Under the pieces are notes generated by a model. That model saw only the letters and a list, made by a program, of their open reading frames with translations, had not been told where the DNA came from and did not search any database. DNA of 64,000 nt, taken from assembly GCA_037447655.1 (NCBI GenBank), contig JBBHKE010001283.1, positions 1-64,000 of the forward strand, in the 5' to 3' direction. Positions 54,941 to 64,000 of the stretch are shown in pieces; position 1 is the stretch's first letter; each line of letters opens with the position of its first letter. Made by a program: the position numbers and the translations under genes. The stretch comes from Zygnema cylindricum (Eukaryota; Streptophyta; Zygnematophyceae; Zygnematales; Zygnemataceae).

Positions 54941-56235
54941 CCCCGAATAGTAATTAGAGTAAAGAAATAATTAGAGTAAAAAAACGAAAAAAAATAGAGT
55001 TATTAACTCTATTTTGGGTAATCAACCCTTTTCAAAAAAAAGAATTACTCTAATTTATCAATAACTCTAAGGGTCAAGTTCCATCAGTCGTTTCTGTAAT
55101 TGTACGGCCAACTCTACGAGTCAGGTTAATTGAGTCAATGTTCCATCACGAAGAGTTTGTAAACCACGTGTTATACATTGAGTGGCACCACGTGGGCTTT
55201 GACCGAATATTTAAAATCTTTTAAAAATCTTCACAACGGCAAATTTCACTTCAAATCTTCACTTGCGTACCATGTACCTGTGTACCAAGTCATAATACGA
55301 CATAAGTTTTGTACTTTTTGCAAACGCCAATCTTTTACGCTAGTACATTTTTTAGGGTTCTTGTTTTCGAACATGACGAAAAACCTTTGCCGGAAATAGT
55401 GTGACGAAATGGCTTTGCCAAAAATAGCGCGACGAAAGACCGTTTCGAGATTGCTTTTTTAAATTTCAGTTGCATTTTGAAAAGTACATACCATGTGCAA
55501 ATTTCGTCAATTTTCGCTAATTATCCATCGTGACATGTAGCTTATTCGTCCAGCGTGTCACGGTTAATTTTTTTCTTTATTTGCCAACCCACCCTTGCCA
55601 GCCACCTCCTACACCTCTTACAAGTACGTTTCCTACACCTCTTACAGGTACGTTGGCAGCTACAAAGGAAAATGAAGCGAACGGCTCGCAGATGAACATC
55701 TGACGGTCAGTATTACCTCCCACACCTTCAAAGAGTATTGGCGAGATTCTCTGTAATGTTGTTTCGCTTATAAAAACAAAATAAGCGGGTACGGTTTGGT
55801 ACGGATAGTCGCAGATTTCTGTAAACTACCCCACTTTTCGACTGATGGAACTTGACCCTAATTTGGGAGTAAATTTGCGCGTTGAATATATATACAGTAA
55901 ATTAGGTATAGGTATAGAATCTGACAAAACGTACAGTTTCACGTCATTATGACGTTTGCATTACACGATATGTTAAAACGTAGTTACATGATAACGGCCT
56001 GTATTAAATCATTTTTTTTATTTTTTACTTAATAAAGTACAATTTTGCACGGTCAGACACCGACCTATGCCACACTATTTAAAACGACACTGTATTAGAG
56101 TGAATAACGCCCATTCAAAAAGTACCTTAAATAGTGTAAAGAATAATTCAAAATAATGTACTCTATTTATGGTGATATAGTCAAAATTTGGGGTGACAAA
56201 ATTAGCGTACATAACTCTAATTACGATTCGCGGTG
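54941..56235. mobile_element. TA-target MITE interrupted by an AGGGT-type element
   Basis: Ends are CCCCGAATAGTAATTAGAGT and, inverted, CACCGCGAATCGTAATTAGA, flanked by TA (54939-54940 and 56236-56237). The element at 55070-55859 is inserted inside it. Without that insert it is about 505 bp, in line with the other family members. Confidence 0.75.
55070..55859. mobile_element. AGGGT-type MITE-like element, 790 bp
   Basis: Left end AGGGTCAAGTTCCATCAGTCG and right end CGACTGATGGAACTTGACCCT are perfect 21-bp inverted repeats (first 20 bases AGGGTCAAGTTCCATCAGTC). The length matches the monomer units of the foldback element. I cannot see a clear target duplication. Confidence 0.75.
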
Positions 56236-56247
56236 TACTGTACAGTA

Positions 56248-56733
56248 CAATGCCAATCGCTATTAGAGTAAAGGAATAAATAGTGTAAAAAAAAGTAGGG
56301 TTATTAACGCTAATTAGGAAAAAAAAGTTAAAAAAACATATATACTAATTAATCACTAACTCTAATTTGGGTTTTTTTGAATAATAAATACCCGCCGTAT
56401 CGATGTCTACGTCAATATATGTACCAATACAAAATATGACAACTCGTACGCCAAAACCTGAATATTTGAGTTTGCGTCTCTTTTTCCATTGCACATTCAC
56501 ATGCGTGCGCAATTACATTACATGACTTTTCGTACATTTCTATTTCAAAAAGTACATTTTGGTACGAACAAACCTTGTCCGTAAACGAAACTATAAACAT
56601 CGCAGTGTACTTCCCTAATTAACGCTAATAAAAAAAAAACCCTAAAAGTCGTAAAGGAAAAAATATAATTATGGATTGTATTTCAGGTTTAAAAAAATTA
56701 TAAAAGGGCACCGAATTAGCGTTATTTAATCTA
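56248..56733. mobile_element. TA-target MITE, right end unresolved
   Basis: The left end CAATGCCAATCGCTATTAGA resembles the CACCGCCAATCG family terminus and follows a TA. The interior continues to 56733, where another element starts, and its right terminus is not found. Confidence 0.5.
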
Positions 56734-57710
56734 AGGGTGATGTTCCATCATACGTTTTTGTAATCGTACAGCCAACTCTACAGACCGGGTCGATTGATAG
56801 CCTTTTCCCACCGGAGCATTTATAACTTTTTGCCCATTCCGATGATTTTCCGAGAACTCATCGGAAAACGAGTCTTGTTCACACCAAAATTCCAGCATGT
56901 AACTTCGATTGAAGGTGTCTTGTGACACGTCACACGCTTTGACATCATCAAACATAGGCGCGAAAACAAACCTGTAAATTTTTGAATTTACCATGTTCGA
57001 AGGATGACAACGGTGGTTCAAAGTCCTGCATATTTTTCAAGCGAAAACAACGAAATAGCTGTTCGCATGTTGTTTTAGCTACATCAGCTTTTCAGGTTAC
57101 CTTTGGCCTGTTTCACATAAATACGCTACTTTAAACATACTTCAATACCCCCCAATATTTTGAGAAAGTTAGTATGTACGGTTTTCCAAAAATTTCCGAA
57201 AACAAAAAAGTCGGTTCTCGGAAAGGCGTACATTATTCGAACGCCCATCTGTTGCAAAAGTTAATTTCTTTCCGGTGGGAACAGGCTATGAGTCGATGTT
57301 CTATGACGAAGAGTCTGTAAACCACGTGTTCTAAATTGATTGGCGCTACGCAAGCTATGATCCGATATTGAATATCTTTCTGATTTTTAGCACCGACAAA
57401 CTTAACTTCAAATCTTCGCTTGCCTACCATGTACTTGCGTACGAAATCATCATACGACATAACTTTTATACTTTTTGCAAACGCCAGTGGTTACGCCAGC
57501 TCATTTTTTAGGGTTTTTTGTTTTCGAAACATAACGAAAGTCCTTTGAAAAAAATAGTGTGACGATCAAAAGTTACCAAAAATAGCGTGACAAAAGAATG
57601 TTACGAAATTACATTTTTATTTTCGGTTGTATTTTGAAAAGCACGTCTCATGTGTAAATCTAAAGATTTTTCGTTGGTCATGCATCGTGACAAGTAGCTA
57701 AATCGTCCAG
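56734..57710. mobile_element. AGGGT-type element, right end lost to an LTR insertion
   Basis: It starts AGGGTGATGTTCCATCATACG and shares long blocks with 55070-55560, such as the ACCACGTGTT stretch and a CATCGTGACAAGTAGC-type stretch. The sequence is cut at AATCGTCCAG by the LTR at 57711. The corresponding uninterrupted site reads TTCGTCCAGCGTGTCACGG at about 55544. Confidence 0.65.
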
Positions 57711-58711
57711 TGTTGAAATTATTAGATTTATGTGGTATTTTCTAGGTCTAAATAGTTCAGCTTAAAAAGGAAAAGAAAAAGGCAGACAACCTGCCTCCAC
57801 CTCCTCTCTCTACCCACCATACTTGTTGTAGTCACTGAGGGATAGAGAGGGTGGTTGAGCCATGGCTGTCCTAGCTCAGCAGGCGACTAAAGAGTGACTT
57901 AAGTCACTCTCAACAAAGAGTTGAGTCCGGCAGGACTCGAACCTTCGACCAGCAGAGCGCGGCGTAGCCGTTACATATAACCAGTCTGTAGTAGAAGTCC
58001 GTTAGGAGATAGGGTTTGATATGTATTTAAACTATTGTATGGTACTGAAATCAATTGACTGGAATTTGAACAAAAGAACATAGAACTTGTTAAAGTTTAG
58101 TGCGGACGTCATTTCGCACGAAACAAATGAATCAGACATTTGTTTCGACGGTCGACATTTAATGTCAGATTTAATCCGACGGCACATATAATCGCCGAGA
58201 TCGCGGAATGGTCACTTTGGCTTTTATGGACGTGGCATGACTTGGCGCCGCGTGGAAGGATGACATTCGGTCGCAGGAATTCCAAAGAATGTACGGACGA
58301 GTTGAAAAGTGACACGCGTCCACTCAGTGGCCTTGTCGTACACAGGCCGTACAAAAAGAACATCGGCCATAGTACCTTTCTGTTCTTTACAGTCATATGA
58401 TTGGTTCGTTTTTTGAAGATATGGGCTGTGAGAGGGGTTTAGGACTTAGGAAATTTGGTAGGCAGTCACCTCTCTTTAAGAGAGCTTTGCATAAAATTGG
58501 CATTTTTGCCGGCTCATAACTTATCGCCTGGTTGGGCGTTTTCAAAGATTCCTTTTCCTACCGACTCAGGGGAATCTTGGCTGCACAGGGGTGAAGTCAG
58601 TTTGTTTGCTTGTTTTCTTGGGTAGCACTGGTTACCATTGGAAGTGGGTTAGTGAATAACTATATAGAGGCTTCCTGAATTCTGTAGTCCAACGGAGGAC
58701 ACAAAATTGCA
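57711..58711 (+). mobile_element. Copia-family LTR (+ strand, ~1.0 kb)
   Basis: It begins TGTTGAAATTATTAGATTTATG and ends AAAATTGCA directly before GGTTATGGGCCC of a gag sequence, so it is the 5' LTR of the element truncated at 58986. It includes an antisense tRNA-3'-half-like stretch with GGACTCGAACC (57933-57943). Confidence 0.75.
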
Positions 58712-58986
58712 GGTTATGGGCCCACCCTCTACGGTGCCCACCTTCAATGGATCTGGGTTAATCTATTGGAAAACCACGATGATGGGAGCTTTGTGCGAAA
58801 AACGATACTGGGGTATCGTCAGTGGACAAGTGAAACGTCCACCTTTAAGAACTCCACCTGGATTTGGAGGAGTAAGGTTTCCTACAGCAATGGCTGCCTC
58901 AGCGGAGGAGGCAAATGATGGGGACAACAGTGTGTCCGAAAAGGGGAAAGGGAAGGAGACACCCCTCACTCCTATTGCCACAGTAA
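58712..58986 (+). pseudogene. Copia gag N-terminal fragment
   Basis: The frame reads VMGPPSTVPTFNGSGLIYWK and PPGFGGVRF, homologous to the gag starts at 50234 and 62086. It is cut after about 92 codons by the LTR at 58987. Confidence 0.75.
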
Positions 58987-60178
58987 TGAAACTCTGAGAC
59001 CTCCATTGGCCCTCAGAGTATGCAGATCCAAAAGAAGCTAATCTAGATAGTCCCGACTCCAAGTTGATATAAACCCAAATGACTGACCCCTTGACAGTCA
59101 AAACCCCAATATAGATTCACCCCTGTGAAATAACACTTCATGTGTGCTCAGTTCCACCACAGAATGCAAAGTTAGAATATGAGATTTGGTCACATTCACC
59201 CACTTTGACTTTCCCTTAGAAATACAGCCACCCTAGCAGACAAAAACTCTGACCGACTACACCCCTATGTAGCCTGGACTCCCTTGAGATCGCAGCAAAA
59301 AGAATCACTGTAAATGGTCAAGTAAATTGATAGTTATGGCTGCCCAAAGTTTGCCATTTATACAGGGTGCTCTCTGGGAGAGGCAGCTGCCTACCCAAAA
59401 TTTATCTAAGTCTTATTCCCTCTGTAAAACTCTATCTACTGAAGTACGGCACCAATCAAATTACTGTGTTGTACAGAAAAGTACAGGTGCCGGTGTACTG
59501 TATGTACGGCCATTGTACGACATGGCCAAAATGTCGACACGTGTCATATCCGGATTTGTTCCCGTAATCTCTGGAGTTGCCGCAATCCAATGTAGTGTTA
59601 CCACGTGTCACTCAATGTGGCGGTGATCGCAAACTGCCAAAATCGTACGCCGCAATCTCGGCATCCTTCGCGGCCGTCCGATCAATTTTGGATTTCAATC
59701 GTGGCCGTCATAAATACCTGCCCGGTATTCTTTCCGGCGTCAAACAAACTGCGCGGTATTTATTTCGTATACGTACCGTACGTCGTACTATACACAACTG
59801 TTTCTATGCAGTATGCATATAGTTCTAGTTTAATGAATTAGTGTAATTGTAACAGTTTAAATAATTATCATACCCGTCAATATGTAATACAATTTAGATT
59901 ATCTGGATAAGATATCGGCTACTGCAGTTGTGACACATGACAGGTACCAGGATCAAATCCTGGCTCTGTCAAAACTACTTTTAGAGAAAACCCCCTATAA
60001 AACAACTGTCTGTCTCCCTCTAGACAGCACAGGCAGCCATGGCTAACTCCTCCTCCAGTCTTCAGTGACTGCGACAAGTGTGGGGACTTGAGGAGGAGTT
60101 AGAGGCAGGCTGTCAATATCTACTATTTTGCTTTTTATTTTGCAATCTCTAGACCTAGAAAATACTTGAATTCCAACA
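58987..60178 (-). mobile_element. 3' LTR of the gag-only element
   Basis: 1192 bp, TGTTGGAATTCAAG to GAGTTTCA on the minus strand. The inner edge meets the polypurine tract at 60179. Confidence 0.8.
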
Positions 60179-60191
60179 CTCCCCTTATTTT

Positions 60192-62086
60192 CTAGTCTAT
60201 CTTCCTTTCAACTTCCACAAACAAGTAAACAAACATCCCCTCCCCTTTTTCCTTTTCTTTTTTCCTTTTTCCTTTTCCTTTCATAAAACTTAAGTATTTA
60301 ACACAGTGCATTAAATGAACTGAAATGATAATTGTATCACACATTTTATTTAACATCCCATTTTTCTTAAATCCGAGCAAAGATTTTATCCACCTCTTCC
60401 CTTTTCCATCCACACTAAATCCACTTTCCCTCTTGAAATTCAAACAACCAGCCCCATCCCCAACCTTCAACACATACCCGGATGATAACCCTTTTACAGG
60501 CACATCTTCACAAGAGACATCACACCAAGTAGTGATGTCAAATCCATCCACCTCCAAATATTCCCAAAAACCACTAGTCCCCACTAAGTTCCTCATAAGA
60601 TCTACATCTTCCGTAATCATATTTTTATCCATGATAATTACCCCATTTTCTGAACTTCCCTCACTGTCTCCCATGGAATTCTTTCCACTATCACTTTCTA
60701 TTTTAATTCCCAATAAATATTTCTCTTCTCCCCTATCCTTTAAAACCCCCTCTAGAATTAATTCTCCCCTTTCCTCGGAATCCGTTGAAGTCTCCCTTTC
60801 CGACCAGTTTTCTGTTTCCAAAATATCTATGAAACTATCCTCAATATTTTGAACTTCTTCAAGTATCTCCTCTCTCTTTACTTCCCTTATACCTCCAAAA
60901 GCACACTGTTGCCTTCGTCCAATTTCTGTGTACTTTTCTCTCTTCCCCATTCTACCGATGTGAAGAAGCTCCAATTTTTCTTCATCCTCTTTCTCCTCTT
61001 CCTCTTCGTCCTCCTCATCCACATTCCAACTTCTAAGTTTTTCCAAACAAGGGCATTCCTCCATATAATGACCTGTTCCCTACAAAAGAAGCAAACCCCT
61101 TTTTTCAAAGCCCCCGTGTCTTTTCTTCTCCCTCTTTTTCCACCAAAGTTCCGATAAGGTTTACCTTTGTCTTTCTTCCTCTCATCACGCTTCCGCTCGT
61201 CACCACCGTTCCTCTCATCACGCTTCCGCTCGTCACCGCCGTTCCTCTCCTCACGCTTCCGCCAATCACCACCAGCTGAAAATGCATTGACCCTGTCCTT
61301 TCCCCTACGAAGCTCCAAAGTGCTTTCCCTCACAAGAATTATCCCCATGGTAAAGCTCCAAGTCCATGAGGAGCCATCCATTGCCTGCATACGATAAATA
61401 ATGATTTCGTACTCACTTGGGAGTTTCATAAGTAGTGTATAAATCTTACTCTCCTCAGATTCTACATATCCCGCACTAGCTAGCTCAACATATAACGCAG
61501 CAATATCATTGCAAAACTCTATCATGCTACCGCCTTTATAAACGTAGGCATCTATTTCCTATTTTACTAATTGCTGCCTCTGAATAGTCTCACTCTTATA
61601 AATCTGAATTAGTACTTCCCATATCTCTGAAGACTTGGTTAGACTTAAAAGAGTGATAGCTATCGACTTAGACACATATCTAAGTATGAGATGTTTTGCT
61701 ATAGTGTTTTTGTATTCCCATATTTTTCTGTCATTTTCTTCAGTTTTAATCCCTACATGTGGTACCATAGCTGAGAGCCTAGCTCCCCTCACCATAGGTG
61801 TCCCTTTTTCCTTCTCCCCTATTTCCCCATCCACGGAAAGATTCTTCCCTTCACCTTCCGTTGCATCTGAGCTCCGAATGATATTCTGGGCAGCCTCAGA
61901 TGAATCTCCATAGTAAGCTCCTCCAAAGCCAGGTGGCGGACATCTCACTTGTCCCGAAACAATTCCCCATAAGTGTTTCTCGAAAAGCAATCCCGCCATT
62001 GTAAACTCCCAATAAGTGAAGTCTGTTCCATCGAACATAGGCACCCTAGATGGTGGGCCCATAACCTGAAACTCTGAGACCTCCAT
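60192..62086 (-). pseudogene. Copia gag with unusual C-terminal extension; one stop and one frameshift
   Basis: The minus-strand frame starts at 62086, whose ATG lies within the last ~20 bases of the LTR. It contains PMFDGTDFTYWEFTMAGLLF, then an in-frame TAG at 61559-61561. The same frame resumes as YVYKGGSMIEFCNDIAALY and SKIYTLLMKLPSEYE. A Lys/Arg/Asp-rich repeat (ERNGGDERKRD) precedes a CCHC knuckle CFFCREQ, which is broken by a one-base frameshift near 61072 and continues GHYMEEC. Then come about 280 residues beginning with an acidic EEDEEEEEKEDEEK run, containing FWEYLEVDGFDITTWCDVSC and no protease motif. The extension is not a domain I recognise. Confidence 0.7.
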
Positions 62087-63305
62087 TGGCCCTCAGAGTA
62101 TGCAGATCCAAAAGAAGCTAATCTAGATAGTGCCGACTCCAAGTTAATATAAACCCAAGTGACTGACCCCTTGACAGTCAGAACCCCAATATAGATTCAC
62201 CCCTGTGAAATAACACTTTCTGTGTGCTCAGTTCCACCACAGAATGCAAAGTTAGAATATGAGATTTGGACACATTCACCCACTTTGACTTTCCCTTAGA
62301 AATACAGCCACCCTGGCAGACAAAAACTCTGACCGACTACACCCCTCTGTAGCGTGGACTCCCCTGAGTTCACAGCAAAAAGAATCACTGAAAATGGTCA
62401 AGTAAATTGATCGTTATGGCTGCCCAAAGTTAGCCATTTATACAAGGTGCTCTCTGGGAGAGACAGCTATCTACCCAAAATTTCCTAAGTCCTATTCCCC
62501 CTCTAAAACTCTATCTTCTGAAGTACGGCACCAATCAAATTACTGTGTCGTACATAAAAGTACAGGTGCCGGTGTACTTTCTGTACGGCCATTGTACAAC
62601 ATGGCCAAATTGTCAACACGTGTCATAGCTGGATTTGTTTCCGCAATCTCCGGAGTCGCCGCAATCCAACATTGTCGCGCCACGTGTCACATTACGTGGC
62701 GATGGCTGAAAAACGCCAAAAGTACATGTTCCGTGATCGCGACACCTATCGTGGCCGTCCGATCAAAATCGGCTACAATCCTAGCCGCTGAAATTCGACG
62801 CGCGGTATTTGTTTCGCTATCGAAACAAATGCGGGGTATTTGTTTCGCTGTCGAAACAAATGCGCGGTATTTGTTTCGCTATCGAAACAAATGCGCGGTA
62901 TCCGTTCTGCCCCCATTCCGTACTTCGTACTAAATTAAACTGTATCTATGTACTAAGTATCTATTAGCCGTTAAACGGATTAATCTACATATGACGATTT
63001 ATATATCTGTCAAACCCAAATTGTAATATCTGTTGTAGACATAACGGCTAGAGCTAACGGCTACTTCGGATTGACGGACGGTAGGTACCAGGATCAATTC
63101 CTGGGTCCGTCAACTAACTTTTGGTAAGTCTACCTAATTTACCCCCTGTCTTCTCTAGAGAGCCTAGGCAGCCATGGCTCTAGCTCTCTATCCAGCCTTC
63201 AGTGACTACAACAAGTATGGGGGCTTGGAAAGGGGAGTTAGAGGCAGACCGCCTCAGCTCTTTTTCTATCCTAATACAGACCTATAAAATACTCAAATAT
63301 CAACA
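62067..63305 (-). mobile_element. 5' LTR of the gag-only element
   Basis: 1239 bp, the same length as the solo LTR at 19101-20339. It carries a three-fold tandem TTTGTTTCG(C)...CGAAACAAATGCG unit (about 62807-62900) that other copies have once. The tRNA-like hairpin lies at 63071-63113. Confidence 0.8.
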
Positions 63306-63781
63306 GTAAACTCCATCACTGACGTTCGTTGCTTCAAAACTGCGATCCTATCTCTTGCCGCCTTCGTTGTGTTGACGGGCTGCCAAGTGTCGCGGAGAAG
63401 TTGAAAGAAGAGCGCCCACACGGTCGGTAACTCATCGTCCTCTACCAATGTTCTCCACCAAGCCCCCGCTGCCCCTTTAAGAAGACCACCTGCGTAGTGA
63501 ATCTTCTCACGATCCGATATGCTAGGAAAATTCTCGAGATAGTTCGCCACGGAGAATAGCCATGAGTCAAGGTTCTTGTGTCTTGCAGGGTCAAACTCAT
63601 CGGGAAGTCTTAATTTCGGTCTCCGGAAGTCTCTTTCTACGCTTCCATGAGGTCGCTCCCCTAGACGCGACTCCAAGGCTGTGACGGTGTTACTCAGCTG
63701 CGCGTTCTGTAATCCCACACTTTCCAACTCCCTGAGAACTTGCGCCAACATTTCTGTAGTGGACACGTCGTGTTCATCCAT
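63306..63781 (-). pseudogene. Gag N-terminal part of a second LTR retrotransposon
   Basis: The frame starts at 63781 just after the primer-binding site and includes LRLPDEFDPARHKNLDSWLF, AGGLLKGAAGAWWRTL and VWALFFQLLRDTWQPVN, matching the retrotransposon gag core (W...L...F) usual in Ty3-type elements. It is cut at residue ~158 (VMEFT) by the gag-only copia element. The open frame's last three residues lie in that element's LTR. Confidence 0.8.
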
Positions 63782-63802
63782 GCTGTCGAGTCACGGGTAA
63801 TA

Positions 63803-63814
63803 GCTCTGATACCA
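63803..63814 (-). other. Initiator-Met tRNA primer-binding site
   Basis: On the minus strand it reads TGGTATCAGAGC, the standard complement to the plant initiator tRNA-Met 3' end. It lies one base inside the LTR edge at 63816. Confidence 0.9.
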
Positions 63815-63815
63815 A

Positions 63816-64000
63816 TGTAAAAGAGGCAACAATACACCACAACACGTCACAGTGCACAGCGGAAAACACCAAAGATCTCCCCGTAGCAACAGCAGGAACA
63901 CACAGAACTCACAGACAAGGTTAGGCTTTATTACTTGAAAGAGAGTACAAGGTTGCGCTAGCTGTGTAAGTCAACTTAAGGTCTCCATTCACCAGGTCTA
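63816..64000 (-). mobile_element. 5' LTR (partial) of the second LTR element
   Basis: It begins on the + strand with TGTAAAAGAGGCAACAA, i.e. the LTR end TTTTACA on the minus strand, and continues past the end of the window, so its length is unknown. Confidence 0.7.

Larger units (their letters stand above)
58987..63305 (-). mobile_element. Gag-only non-autonomous copia element (4.3 kb, minus strand)
   Basis: The 5' LTR is 62067-63305 and the 3' LTR is 58987-60178 (read on the minus strand). A polypurine tract AAAATAAGGGGAG lies at 60179-60191. The internal region encodes gag but no protease, integrase or reverse transcriptase. Flanks are AGTAA (58982-58986) and GTAAA (63306-63310), which share GTAA but are not a clean 5-bp duplication. 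The left flank is another copia gag and the right flank a different gag, so it sits in older transposon DNA. The two LTRs differ noticeably, so it is old or recombined. Confidence 0.75.

Noticed and set aside
57921-57985. A tRNA gene on the minus strand
   Set aside because: A good B-box-like GGTTCGAGTCC and T-arm are present, but no complete cloverleaf with a D-arm and matching acceptor stem can be drawn. It is reported instead as a tRNA-like part of the LTR.
60325-60852. A 175-codon + strand frame
   Set aside because: It is antisense to the longer gag-associated frame, whose Asp/Glu/Lys content gives Ser/Pro/Leu runs on the other strand.

Overview
The window is nuclear DNA of a plant-lineage eukaryote (streptophyte). 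Supporting signs are a spliced GRAS-family regulator, leucine-rich-repeat (LRR) exons of exactly 72 bp joined by phase-2 introns, CCCTAA telomere-like tracts, and many Ty1/copia-type LTR fragments, hAT-like and TA-target MITEs and tandem repeats. I cannot name the species. Coding DNA is sparse. Most of the long open frames here are repeat or transposon artefacts.

Three host genes can be supported. (1) A 23-exon gene on the + strand, 7511-25731, whose exons join without a phase conflict into a 1029-residue secreted protein: signal peptide, LRR N-cap, about ten LRRs, EGF-like region, papain-type (C1A) cysteine peptidase with its catalytic Cys, His and Asn, two more EGF-like modules, then LysM-like modules. 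I know of no described protein with this architecture, and it is the main discovery candidate. Its introns hold a 288-bp higher-order minisatellite, a hAT-type element and a solo LTR. (2) A four-exon GRAS gene, 31606-36355 (747 residues), with telomere-like repeats in intron 1 and no recognisable end to the SAW motif. (3) A small gene at 53902-54129 (75 residues) with a TATA box and ABRE/G-box-like promoter motifs, directly abutted by a truncated copia element.

Layout: 1-7.4 kb is repeat-rich upstream DNA with a hAT-like MITE and a 1.5-kb foldback palindrome. 7.5-25.7 kb is the LRR/peptidase/LysM gene. 25.7-31 kb is simple repeats and a MITE-bearing element. 31.6-36.4 kb is the GRAS gene. 38.5-42.2 kb is a second copy of the 5' flank and promoter of the LRR/peptidase gene without its coding region. 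Comparing the two copies gives empty sites for three transposon insertions. 43.3-53.2 kb is a nest of LTRs plus a decayed copia gag-pol. 53.2-54.4 kb is the small gene. 54.9-64 kb is again nested MITEs, copia LTRs, a gag-only copia element and the start of a second LTR element with an initiator-Met primer-binding site.

The host genes show no evident shared pathway. The LRR/peptidase/LysM protein is most simply read as extracellular, with LRR and LysM parts suited to ligand or glycan recognition. That role is inferred from domain families only.
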